DNA from: Actinomycetota bacterium
GTDB taxonomy: Bacteria; Actinomycetota; Thermoleophilia; Solirubrobacterales; Solirubrobacteraceae
Direction: 5' to 3'
DNA: 7,504 nt
Assembly (NCBI GenBank): GCA_005788585.1
Contig: SYBY01000354.1
Location: forward strand, 1 to 7,504
Position numbers and translations under genes: made by a program. A model generated the notes under the pieces. The model was not told the origin of the DNA, searched no databases, and saw only the letters and a program-made list of their open reading frames with translations. How positions within the stretch are numbered: position 1 is the stretch's first letter; each line of letters opens with the position of its first letter. Positions 1 through 5,118 of the stretch are shown here, one piece after another.

Positions 1-1
1 G

Positions 2-199
2 GGCTGGCCCCACGGCGGGGTCGGCGCGAACCTCGCCGCGCTCATCCAGGAGCAGGCGTTCGACTGGCTCGACGCGCCGATCGGCCGCGTCACCGGCGCG
101 GACGTCCCGATGCCGTACTCCAAGCCGCTCGAGCAGATCGCCTTCCCGCACGAACCGCAGGTCATCGAGGCCGTGCGGGCGCTGTTCGCCTCCGAGTGA
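2..199 (+). CDS. pdhB: 2-oxoacid dehydrogenase E1 component, beta subunit (pyruvate dehydrogenase type), C-terminal end only
   Basis: Only the last 65 codons are present; the gene enters from the left edge in the frame starting at base 2 and stops at TGA 197-199. The peptide opens GWPHGGVGANLAALIQEQAF and continues with FDWLDAPIGRVTG and ADVPMPYSKPLEQIAFP. These are hallmarks of the transketolase C-terminal domain of pyruvate dehydrogenase E1 beta. In this family the beta subunit pairs with E1 alpha in the cytoplasm, binds thiamine diphosphate and decarboxylates the 2-oxoacid, passing the acyl group to lipoyl-E2. The GWPHGG and DVPMPY wording favours pyruvate over branched-chain substrates, but acetoin or branched-chain 2-oxoacid dehydrogenase cannot be excluded from a fragment. 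Its stop codon overlaps the start of the next gene, so the two are probably co-transcribed and translationally coupled. The family call is firm; the exact substrate and symbol are less sure. Confidence 0.88.
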   Translation, partial: GWPHGGVGANLAALIQEQAFDWLDAPIGRVTGADVPMPYSKPLEQIAFPHEPQVIEAVRALFASE

Positions 200-1344
200 C
201 CGCGCGGGTCCACGCCGTCGACGCCCTGCGCGGCGTCGCGCTGTTCGGCATCTGCATGGTCAACGCGTGGTTCTACGCCGACCCGCTCGGGATCAGCGGC
301 GCGGCGAGCGCGGTGATCGACACGACCGCGGGCGACGTCACGCGGTTCGTCATCGGGCTGCTGTTCGAGGGGAAGTTCTACCCGCTGTTCGCGTTCCTCT
401 TCGGCTACAGCTTTGCGCTCATGGGCGACGCGTCCGAACGGGCGGGCGCCGACCCGGCGACGCGGATGAAGCGGCGGCTCTGGGGCCTGTTCGTCATCGG
501 CCTCGTCCACGGACTCGTGCTGTGGCCCGGCGACATCCTCACGACGTACGCGATCCTCGGGTTCGTCCTGCTGACGTGGTGGCCGCGCCGGCCCGTCGTC
601 GCCGCGGCGACGCTCATCGGCATCTCGACGCTGATGTGGTTCGTGCTCGGCGCGCTCTGGGAGAGCGTCGAGCTCGGCGAGGACGCCGCGCTCACCCTCG
701 CCAACTACCAGGGAACCCCGGGGACGGTGCTGGCCGAGCACGCCGGGACCTACCTCGGCATCGGGCTGACCGTGCTCATCGGCCAGGGGCCGACCGCGCT
801 GGCGATGATGCTGCTCGGGCTGTACGCCGCCGACCACGACCTGCTCTCCGACCCCGCCGACCACGCGCCGCTGCTGCGCCGCCTGGTGCGGGTCGGCCTG
901 CCGATCGGCCTGGCCGGGTCGCTCGTTTATGCCGTGCTCATGCAGACCGACGGCGGGGCCGGCGCCGACGCGCTGGCGTTCGGCCTCCTCGCGCTGACCG
1001 GGCCGATCCTGACCGGCGCGTACATCGCGTTGCTGCTGCGCTGGTTCGCCCGGCCGGGCGCCGGGGCGACGGCGCTCGGCTGGCTCGCGCCGGCCGGCCG
1101 GATGGCGCTGACGAACTACGTCGGGCAGTCGCTGGTGCTCGCCGTGGTGTTCACGGCCTACGGGTTCGCGCTCGCCGGCGAGCTGTCCGCCCCCGCGGTG
1201 GCCGGTGTCGTGTGCGCGATCTTCCTCGTCGAGCTGCTGCTCAGCCGGTGGTGGCTGCGGCGGTTCGCGTTCGGTCCGCTGGAGTGGCTGCTGCGTGCGT
1301 GGACGCGGCGGGAGCGACCGCCCTGGCGCTGGACGGTCACGTAG
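196..1344 (+). CDS. DUF418 (YeiB-type) polytopic membrane protein
   Basis: A 382-residue protein starting at GTG 196, which shares the four bases GTGA with the upstream stop, so coupled translation is likely. The N-terminus RVHAVDALRGVALFGI is the usual opening of DUF418/YeiB proteins. Other family marks follow: FEGKFYPLFAFLFGYSF (residues 58-73), a PGDIL segment (111-115) and, in the C-terminal DUF418 domain, GRMALTNYVGQS (301-312) with a final GPLEWLLRAWT (360-370). Hydrophobic stretches at about 10-27, 50-75, 97-130, 134-155, 186-211, 232-284, 305-325 and 332-350 suggest 8 to 10 membrane helices in the cytoplasmic membrane. Length matches the family, so it looks complete. The biochemical function of DUF418 proteins is unsettled; a distant tie to acyltransferase-3-like membrane proteins has been suggested, and transport is another idea. 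Its place behind a dehydrogenase subunit gives no clear role. Its last 8 bases overlap the convergent HxlR gene. Confidence 0.9.
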   Translation: MTARVHAVDALRGVALFGICMVNAWFYADPLGISGAASAVIDTTAGDVTRFVIGLLFEGKFYPLFAFLFGYSFALMGDASERAGADPATRMKRRLWGLFVIGLVHGLVLWPGDILTTYAILGFVLLTWWPRRPVVAAATLIGISTLMWFVLGALWESVELGEDAALTLANYQGTPGTVLAEHAGTYLGIGLTVLIGQGPTALAMMLLGLYAADHDLLSDPADHAPLLRRLVRVGLPIGLAGSLVYAVLMQTDGGAGADALAFGLLALTGPILTGAYIALLLRWFARPGAGATALGWLAPAGRMALTNYVGQSLVLAVVFTAYGFALAGELSAPAVAGVVCAIFLVELLLSRWWLRRFAFGPLEWLLRAWTRRERPPWRWTVT

Positions 1345-2017
1345 CGGCAGCGAGCGCCGCCGCGAACCCTGCGACCGTGCCGCTGCCGCCCCACGCGGCG
1401 ACCATGCGCTCCAGCTCCAGCGGCCCGTCGACCTGCATGCGCCCAGCCGCCATCGCATCGCCGAGGCTCATCTCTCCGAGCTGCCAGCGCACGAGCGTCT
1501 CGGCGTTGGCCCGCACGACGATGTCGTCGCGATCGGTCGGCGGCCGGCGGCACACCTCCACGTGCGGGGTCTCCAGCAGCAGCCAGTAGCTCTCCCGCTC
1601 GGGGGAGGTGACGTCGAAGCGCACGACGGTCCGCTCGTCGGGAAGGGTCGAGCGGTCCAGCTTGCGGCTCAGCCCCCACATGACTTTCGTCGCGTCGAAG
1701 TGCTCGGGCGACAGCTCGATCCAGCGCTCGCCCCACGAGCCCAGGGCGGCGCAGACCGGCGCGAGCTCGTAGCCCGCCTCCGTCAGGCCGTAGACGACAC
1801 GGCCGCTGTCGGACTCCCGGCGCTCGACGACCCCGTGATGCTCGAGGAGCCGCAGGCGCTGGGTGAGCAGCGTGCGCGAGATCCCGGGCGCGCCTTCGCG
1901 CAGCTCGGAGAAGGTCTCGCAGCCGAGGAGCAGGTTGCGCACGATGAGAGGTGTCCACCGGGTCGCGATGATCTCGGCCGCCCGGGACAGGGGGCAGTAG
2001 TCGCGGTAGCCGTCCAT
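1337..2017 (-). CDS. HxlR-family transcriptional regulator with C-terminal SCP2-like domain
   Basis: A 226-residue protein. Residues 7-98 form an HxlR winged helix-turn-helix: YCPLSRAAEIIATRWTPLIV, then FSELREGAPGISRTLLTQRL as the recognition-helix region and VVYGLTEAGYEL as the wing. A cysteine at position 8 sits where many HxlR proteins carry a conserved Cys. Residues of about 110-210 do not belong to the DNA-binding domain; the pattern VRANAETLVRWQLGEMSLGD with MQVDGPLELERMVAAW resembles SCP2-like sterol/lipid-binding domains, so a hydrophobic ligand may be sensed (inference). The start is well fixed: ATG 2017 is the first start codon after an in-frame TGA at 2036-2038. Its ribosome site is weak. 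It is divergent from the methyltransferase, and a 17 bp inverted repeat lies between them, suggesting autoregulation and control of that gene. Its stop overlaps the DUF418 gene tail to tail. Confidence 0.9.
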   Translation of the reverse strand: MDGYRDYCPLSRAAEIIATRWTPLIVRNLLLGCETFSELREGAPGISRTLLTQRLRLLEHHGVVERRESDSGRVVYGLTEAGYELAPVCAALGSWGERWIELSPEHFDATKVMWGLSRKLDRSTLPDERTVVRFDVTSPERESYWLLLETPHVEVCRRPPTDRDDIVVRANAETLVRWQLGEMSLGDAMAAGRMQVDGPLELERMVAAWGGSGTVAGFAAALAAAT

Positions 2018-2026
2018 GCGTCCATG
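2011..2026. repeat. Tandem 8 bp duplication (CGTCCATG twice) across the HxlR start codon
   Basis: CGTCCATG occurs twice head to tail at 2011-2018 and 2019-2026. On the minus strand this places a second ATG (2025-2023) 8 nt upstream of the HxlR start (2017-2015) and out of frame with it. It may be a slippage product or chance. Confidence 0.6.
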
Positions 2027-2051
2027 GTCACCCGCTCACGCGCGCAAGGCA

Positions 2052-2068
2052 AGTCCACGTTCTGGACT
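2052..2068. promoter_or_regulatory. Candidate HxlR operator: inverted repeat AGTCCA-N5-TGGACT
   Basis: AGTCCA (2052-2057) and TGGACT (2063-2068) are perfect reverse complements separated by CGTTC, giving a 17 bp dyad of the size bound by a winged-helix dimer. It lies in the 107 bp between the divergent HxlR and methyltransferase genes, 35 bp before the regulator start and 57 bp before the methyltransferase start. This is where a shared operator would be expected. The regulator identity is inferred from position only. No convincing -35/-10 pair could be assigned in this gap for either direction. Confidence 0.5.
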
Positions 2069-2112
2069 GGATGGAGCCCGGAGCAGCGCGGACCATGCCC
2101 CGGTCAACGATC

Positions 2113-2118
2113 AGGAGG
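2113..2118 (+). promoter_or_regulatory. Ribosome binding site AGGAGG that fixes the methyltransferase start
   Basis: A full consensus AGGAGG is followed by 6 nt (CACACC region) and then GTG at 2125. In-frame ATGs further upstream at 2071 and 2095 lack any such site, and starting at either would put the AGGAGG inside the coding region. Confidence 0.85.
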
Positions 2119-2124
2119 CACACC

Positions 2125-2952
2125 GTGTCCACCGCCACCACCACCCCGCCCGCCGTCGTCGCCCTGAAGGACCAGCACCGCGCGACGTGGGCCGACGGCA
2201 ACTACGCCGCCGTCGCCGAGCACATCATCGACGCGCCCGCGGCCGCGATCACCGGCCACGTCGACGTCCGGGGCCGCGACCTGCTCGACGTCGCCACCGG
2301 CACCGGCAATCTCGCGCTGGCCGCCGCGCGCGCGGGCGCCCGGGTCAGCGGCCTCGACCTCGTTCCCGAGCTCCTCGACGTCGCTCGTGCACGAGCGCGC
2401 GCGGACGGCCTGAAGGTCGCCTGGGCCACCGGGGACGCCGAGGCGCTCCCCTACGACGACGCGCAGTTCGACGTCGTCACCTCCGTGTTCGGCGTGCAGT
2501 TCGCGCCGCGCGCGGAGATCGTCGCGTCCGAGCTGCGCCGCGTCTGCCGCCCGGGCGGCCGCATCGCGCTCGTGAACTGGACGGCCGACGGCCTCATCGG
2601 CCGGCTCTTCAGCGTCATGGGCCGGTATATGCCGAAGCCGCCGGAGTTCGTCACCCCGCCGCCGCGCTGGGGCGACGAGGCGTTCCTGCGCGAGCTGTTC
2701 GCCGGAGACGAGGTCCAGATCACCCGCGGCGCGAACCCGTTCCGGTTCCCCGACCTCGAGTCGTACATGACGTTCTTCGAGGAGAACTACGGGCCGACGA
2801 AGCGCGCCAAGGAGCGCCTGACGGCCGAGGGCCGCTGGGACGACCTGCGCGCAGAGCTCGCCGAGCTCTACACCGAGCTGAACCAGGCGACGGACGGGAC
2901 GCTGCACATCGACAGCGAGTTCTTCCTCGTCGCGGTGTCACCGGCCGGCTGA
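2125..2952 (+). CDS. Class I SAM-dependent methyltransferase (UbiE/Methyltransf_11-like)
   Basis: A 275-residue cytosolic protein starting at GTG 2125, 6 nt after a consensus AGGAGG. In-frame ATGs at 2071 and 2095 would add 18 or 10 residues but have no ribosome site. The Rossmann SAM-binding fold is clear: motif I LLDVATGTGN (53-62), an acidic residue for the ribose hydroxyls in SGLDLVPELL (D78), GDAEALPY (103-110), DVVTSVFGVQF (116-126) and the post-core RRVCRPGGRIALVNW. The C-terminal part, with PFRFPDLESYMTFFEENYGP, is the lid-like region of small-molecule methyltransferases of this group. The acceptor substrate cannot be told from sequence. It is divergently paired with the HxlR-SCP2 regulator and is probably its target (inference). 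The stop codon sits in the loop of a perfect hairpin, and a second hairpin follows. Confidence 0.9.
   Translation: MSTATTTPPAVVALKDQHRATWADGNYAAVAEHIIDAPAAAITGHVDVRGRDLLDVATGTGNLALAAARAGARVSGLDLVPELLDVARARARADGLKVAWATGDAEALPYDDAQFDVVTSVFGVQFAPRAEIVASELRRVCRPGGRIALVNWTADGLIGRLFSVMGRYMPKPPEFVTPPPRWGDEAFLRELFAGDEVQITRGANPFRFPDLESYMTFFEENYGPTKRAKERLTAEGRWDDLRAELAELYTELNQATDGTLHIDSEFFLVAVSPAG
2382..2397. repeat. 16 bp perfect palindrome inside the methyltransferase gene
   Basis: CGCTCGTGCACGAGCG is a perfect 16 bp palindrome within codons for an Arg-Ala repeat (VARARARA, about residues 86-93). It uses CGT, GCA and CGA codons where the neighbours use CGC and GCG. In DNA this rich in GC, one such palindrome per window is not far from chance. 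Confidence 0.4.
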
Positions 2953-2959
2953 GCCGGCC
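2943..2959 (+). terminator. GC-only hairpin with the methyltransferase stop codon as its loop
   Basis: GGCCGGC (2943-2949) and GCCGGCC (2953-2959) form a perfect 7 bp stem whose 3-nt loop is exactly the TGA stop (2950-2952). It stands 6 nt before a second, longer hairpin, so it may be part of a tandem terminator or a 3'-end stabiliser. No T-tract follows. Confidence 0.4.
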
Positions 2960-2965
2960 CCTGCA

Positions 2966-2997
2966 CGGCGGCGGGGCAGGATCGCGTCCCGCCGCCG
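2966..2997. terminator. Candidate bidirectional hairpin terminator between convergent genes
   Basis: CGGCGGCGGG (2966-2975) pairs perfectly with CCCGCCGCCG (2988-2997), giving a 10 bp all-GC stem with a 12-nt loop. It sits in the 111 bp gap between the convergent methyltransferase and lipase genes, so it could end transcripts from both sides. There is no T-tract on either strand, as is common for high-GC genomes. The rest of the gap (2998-3063) shows no further gene or motif. Confidence 0.5.
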
Positions 2998-3063
2998 CCA
3001 GCAGCTGGATGTGGCGGCTCCAGGCCGAGAACAGCGACCCGAGGATCGCGCGCACGACGGCGG

Positions 3064-4248
3064 CTACGCGCTCGGTGCGCATGTCCCCGCCTCGGCGTCG
3101 CCGCGCAGCCGCGCGTCCAGCCACCGCACGGTGCCCGGGATGGCCACGAGGAAACCGAGCGCGTGCTCGGTGCCCCGCAACGGCCGCCAGCGCACGGTCG
3201 CACCAAGCGCGCAGTAGCGGTCCTTCGCCTCCTCGGCCTGCTTGAACGGCAGCCCCTGGTCGGCACGCGAGTGGTAGAGGTACAGCGGCATCGGAGGCCG
3301 GCGCTGCGCGGCCCGGTTCTCGGCGAAGCGCCGCTGCCAGACGGGGTCGGTCAGCGGGCTGCGCACCGTGAGGCTCGACAGCCGGCTGAACGCCCGGCGG
3401 CTGGTGACGATGTCGAGCAGGCAGTCGCGGCGCACCTCCTCGAGCGCGGCGCGGCCCCGGGGCGTGAGCATGCCGTCCAGCTCGATCTCGGGGTACGCGG
3501 CCTCGTAGGACACGGCCACCGCGCTGAAGAGCTGTGAGAACCAGCCGCCGTCGAGGAAGCGGGCGATCGCGTTGAAGTCTGCCGGCAGCCCGCCGGCCGC
3601 CACGCCCGCGAGCGGCACATCCGGCGCGTAGGACGGCTGCAGCTCGGCCGTGAACATCGCAGCGTGCCCGCCCTGGGAATAGCCCGACACTGCCGCGCGT
3701 GCGTCCGGGTCGATCCCAGCCTCCGGGAGCCGGCGCGCCGCGCGCATGACGTCGAGCACCGCGTGGGCCTCCGAGGCACCGACGACGTAGCGATGTTCCC
3801 CTGGCGTGCCGAGGCCTTCGTAGTCGGTGAGCGCCAGCGCGTACCCGCGCTGGAGGAGCGGCAGCATCAGCGGGGTCTCGGACGACGCGCTGCTCGGCAG
3901 CGTCCGCGACGGCGCGCAGCGGTCGTCCATGCCGGGGAACCCCGGGGCGATCCCGACGAGCGGTGCTCCGGGACGCAGCCGCCGGGGCGTGATGACCACG
4001 CCGGACACGGCGGTCGGCTCGCCCGTGGCGGTGGTCGACCGGTAGAGGACCCGCCACGCGCGGGCACCGGGGAGAGACGCCATCCGCGACGGTTCAGCGC
4101 GGATGACGTCCCCCGGTGCTCCTGAGGGGAGCGGATCAGGCGGGAGATGGAAGGCGCTGTCGGCCGCGTTCGCGGGCACGATGGGGGTACAAGCCGCTGC
4201 CACCAGCGCAACGACGATTCGGCCTCCAGCCGTGGCCATCCAGCGCAT
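3064..4248 (-). CDS. Secreted lipase-family alpha/beta hydrolase (secretory lipase, LIP type)
   Basis: A 394-residue protein starting at ATG 4248, placed 6 nt after GGAGGAGGG. A TTG at 4269 would add 7 residues but would read through this ribosome site. An N-terminal signal peptide has Arg residues, a hydrophobic core IVVALVAAA (11-19) and a likely cleavage after PANA (25-28). C20 after AAA is a weak lipobox, so a lipoprotein is an alternative. The mature part matches secretory lipases: CAPSR (111-115), ALTDYEGLGTPGEHRY (138-153), the nucleophile elbow GYSQGG with Ser191, the putative acid Asp330 in YHSRADQGLPF, and His362 in GTEHALGF. It probably hydrolyses esters or triacylglycerols outside the cytoplasmic membrane; the natural substrate is unknown. 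It lies downstream of a same-strand TetR gene, with its own promoter candidate in the gap, and converges on the methyltransferase. Confidence 0.88.
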   Translation of the reverse strand: MRWMATAGGRIVVALVAAACTPIVPANAADSAFHLPPDPLPSGAPGDVIRAEPSRMASLPGARAWRVLYRSTTATGEPTAVSGVVITPRRLRPGAPLVGIAPGFPGMDDRCAPSRTLPSSASSETPLMLPLLQRGYALALTDYEGLGTPGEHRYVVGASEAHAVLDVMRAARRLPEAGIDPDARAAVSGYSQGGHAAMFTAELQPSYAPDVPLAGVAAGGLPADFNAIARFLDGGWFSQLFSAVAVSYEAAYPEIELDGMLTPRGRAALEEVRRDCLLDIVTSRRAFSRLSSLTVRSPLTDPVWQRRFAENRAAQRRPPMPLYLYHSRADQGLPFKQAEEAKDRYCALGATVRWRPLRGTEHALGFLVAIPGTVRWLDARLRGDAEAGTCAPSA

Positions 4249-4254
4249 CCGTTC

Positions 4255-4260
4255 CCTCCT
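4255..4260 (-). promoter_or_regulatory. Ribosome binding site AGGAGG that fixes the lipase start
   Basis: On the minus strand AGGAGG at 4260-4255, within the longer GGAGGAGGG, is followed by 6 nt and then ATG at 4248. This favours ATG 4248 over the in-frame TTG at 4269 and over the second ATG three codons further in. Confidence 0.85.
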
Positions 4261-4314
4261 CCGTGACAAGCGCCGCCCGGGACTTGGGGAATGGGCGACA
4301 CTCAGATGACAGAC

Positions 4315-4323
4315 ATTATCCCA
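4315..4323 (-). promoter_or_regulatory. Candidate extended -10 promoter of the lipase gene
   Basis: Read on the minus strand, TGGGATAAT (4323-4315) combines an extended -10 TG with GATAAT, five of six bases of TATAAT. It stands out in DNA this GC-rich. Transcription would start near 4308, leaving a leader of about 60 nt before the lipase ATG. The -35 region (about 4338-4343) is poor, as extended -10 promoters allow. It lies in the 112 bp between the TetR stop and the lipase start. Confidence 0.5.
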
Positions 4324-4324
4324 G

Positions 4325-4332
4325 GAGCGCTC
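4325..4332. promoter_or_regulatory. 8 bp palindrome GAGCGCTC in the spacer of the lipase promoter
   Basis: GAGCGCTC is a perfect palindrome lying 2 bp upstream of the extended -10 (TGGGATAAT), between -35 and -10, a typical repressor position. It is short, so its role as a binding site for the neighbouring TetR regulator is only a guess. Confidence 0.25.
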
Positions 4333-4360
4333 AAAATGCGAGAACGCGGTTCATGGGGTC

Positions 4361-4969
4361 TCAGCCGGAGAGGCGGCCGGCGCCGCGGAACACCCAGATG
4401 AGCGCGTCTTCCACGACCTCGATGGGGACGCCCTCCGGGTCGGCGAGGTGGTGGATGGCCAGGCCGTGCGCCATGGCGTACGCCGCCATCGCGACGTCCT
4501 CGGCGGGCGCGGCGTCGTCCCTCGTCGTGGGTGTCATCGCAGCGAGCATCGCCAGACCGACTCGGGTCTGCGCCATCCGCTCGGCGAAGCGCTTGCGCAG
4601 CTCGGGGTCCCGGCGCGAGTAGCTCCAGAACTCGAGGATGAGCACGACCGCCTCCGGGTGCTCGTGCACGACGTCGATCCAGAGGCGCGCAACCTGGCGC
4701 AGCCGGCCCTCGTGGGTGTCCTCGAGGTTGATCGCCTGGCGCCGGCGCTCCTCCTCACCGCCCATCGCACGATCCATCAGCGCGAGGAACAGCTCTTCCT
4801 TGCCGGAGAAGTTGGAGTAGACCGCCCCCGTGGTGAACCCCGCCTCCTTGGCGATCGCAGGGACGGACACGGCGTCGTAGCCGCGGGCGGCGAAGCAGGT
4901 CTCGGCGGCGTCGAGCAATGCCGCACGAGTCTCCTGCTGGCGCTGCTGGCGCTTGGTCATCTCGGGCAT
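4361..4969 (-). CDS. TetR/AcrR-family transcriptional regulator
   Basis: A 202-residue protein of the usual TetR length. Residues 11-63 form the DNA-binding domain: QETRAALLDAAETCFAARGY as helix 1, SVPAIAKEAG as helix 2 and FTTGAVYSNFSGKEELFLAL as the recognition helix and helix 4. The rest (about 75-200) is a mostly helical ligand and dimer domain, with EHPEAVVLILEFWSYSRRDPELRKRF typical of many actinobacterial members; the ligand is unknown. The start ATG 4969 is followed by a second ATG three codons on (4960), and neither has a strong ribosome site. It lies 112 bp upstream of the lipase on the same strand and is divergent from the GGDEF-EAL gene, so either or both may be its targets (inference). 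No frameshift or odd composition was seen. Confidence 0.92.
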   Translation of the reverse strand: MPEMTKRQQRQQETRAALLDAAETCFAARGYDAVSVPAIAKEAGFTTGAVYSNFSGKEELFLALMDRAMGGEEERRRQAINLEDTHEGRLRQVARLWIDVVHEHPEAVVLILEFWSYSRRDPELRKRFAERMAQTRVGLAMLAAMTPTTRDDAAPAEDVAMAAYAMAHGLAIHHLADPEGVPIEVVEDALIWVFRGAGRLSG

Positions 4970-4986
4970 GCCCTGCCGACCCTACC

Positions 4987-5024
4987 GGCGCGTCTGACCG
5001 AATAGCAGCACCCGCGGACGCGCC
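4987..5024. repeat. Inverted repeat GGCGCGTC-N22-GACGCGCC upstream of TetR
   Basis: GGCGCGTC (4987-4994) and GACGCGCC (5017-5024) are perfect reverse complements with a 22-nt spacer, 18 to 55 bp before the TetR start. It could be a leader hairpin or an autoregulatory operator. GC-rich arms of this length arise often by chance in such DNA. Confidence 0.3.
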
Positions 5025-5083
5025 CGCACCGTCCGTCCACCCGCTCAAGAAATCCTCCACGCGGTCGATGCAGGGGGTGCATG

Positions 5084-5118
5084 TCAGTCATTCGTCCACT
5101 CTGCGGTCCCATGACTGA
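5084..5118. promoter_or_regulatory. Inverted repeat TCAGTCAT-N19-ATGACTGA before the GGDEF-EAL gene
   Basis: TCAGTCAT (5084-5091) and ATGACTGA (5111-5118) are perfect 8 bp reverse complements with a 19-nt spacer. Half of each arm is A/T, so chance is less likely than for GC-only arms. It lies in the divergent gap between the TetR gene and the GGDEF-EAL gene, a plausible operator site. The ATG within the right arm is in frame with the downstream gene, so the call depends on the true start being further downstream. Confidence 0.4.

Noticed and set aside
267..1589. A 440-residue plus-strand open frame over the DUF418 gene
   Set aside because: It is an alternative-frame shadow of the DUF418 gene, with extreme Arg content and no motif.
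2016..3245. A 409-residue plus-strand open frame over the methyltransferase
   Set aside because: It is in a different frame from the SAM-binding motifs, is Arg-rich throughout and crosses both terminal hairpins.
2720..4057. A 445-residue minus-strand open frame overlapping the lipase and methyltransferase
   Set aside because: It overlaps two well-supported genes, has Arg/Ala/Pro-rich composition and no family motif. The short stretch downstream of the lipase stop looks more normal but has no ribosome site or independent support.
4249..4269. Earlier lipase start at TTG 4269
   Set aside because: The seven extra codons lie over the strong GGAGGAGGG ribosome site, which clearly serves ATG 4248.
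4342..4352. GAAC-GCG-GTTC dyad near the lipase promoter -35 region
   Set aside because: Four-base arms are too short to stand out, and no second copy was seen in the TetR upstream region.
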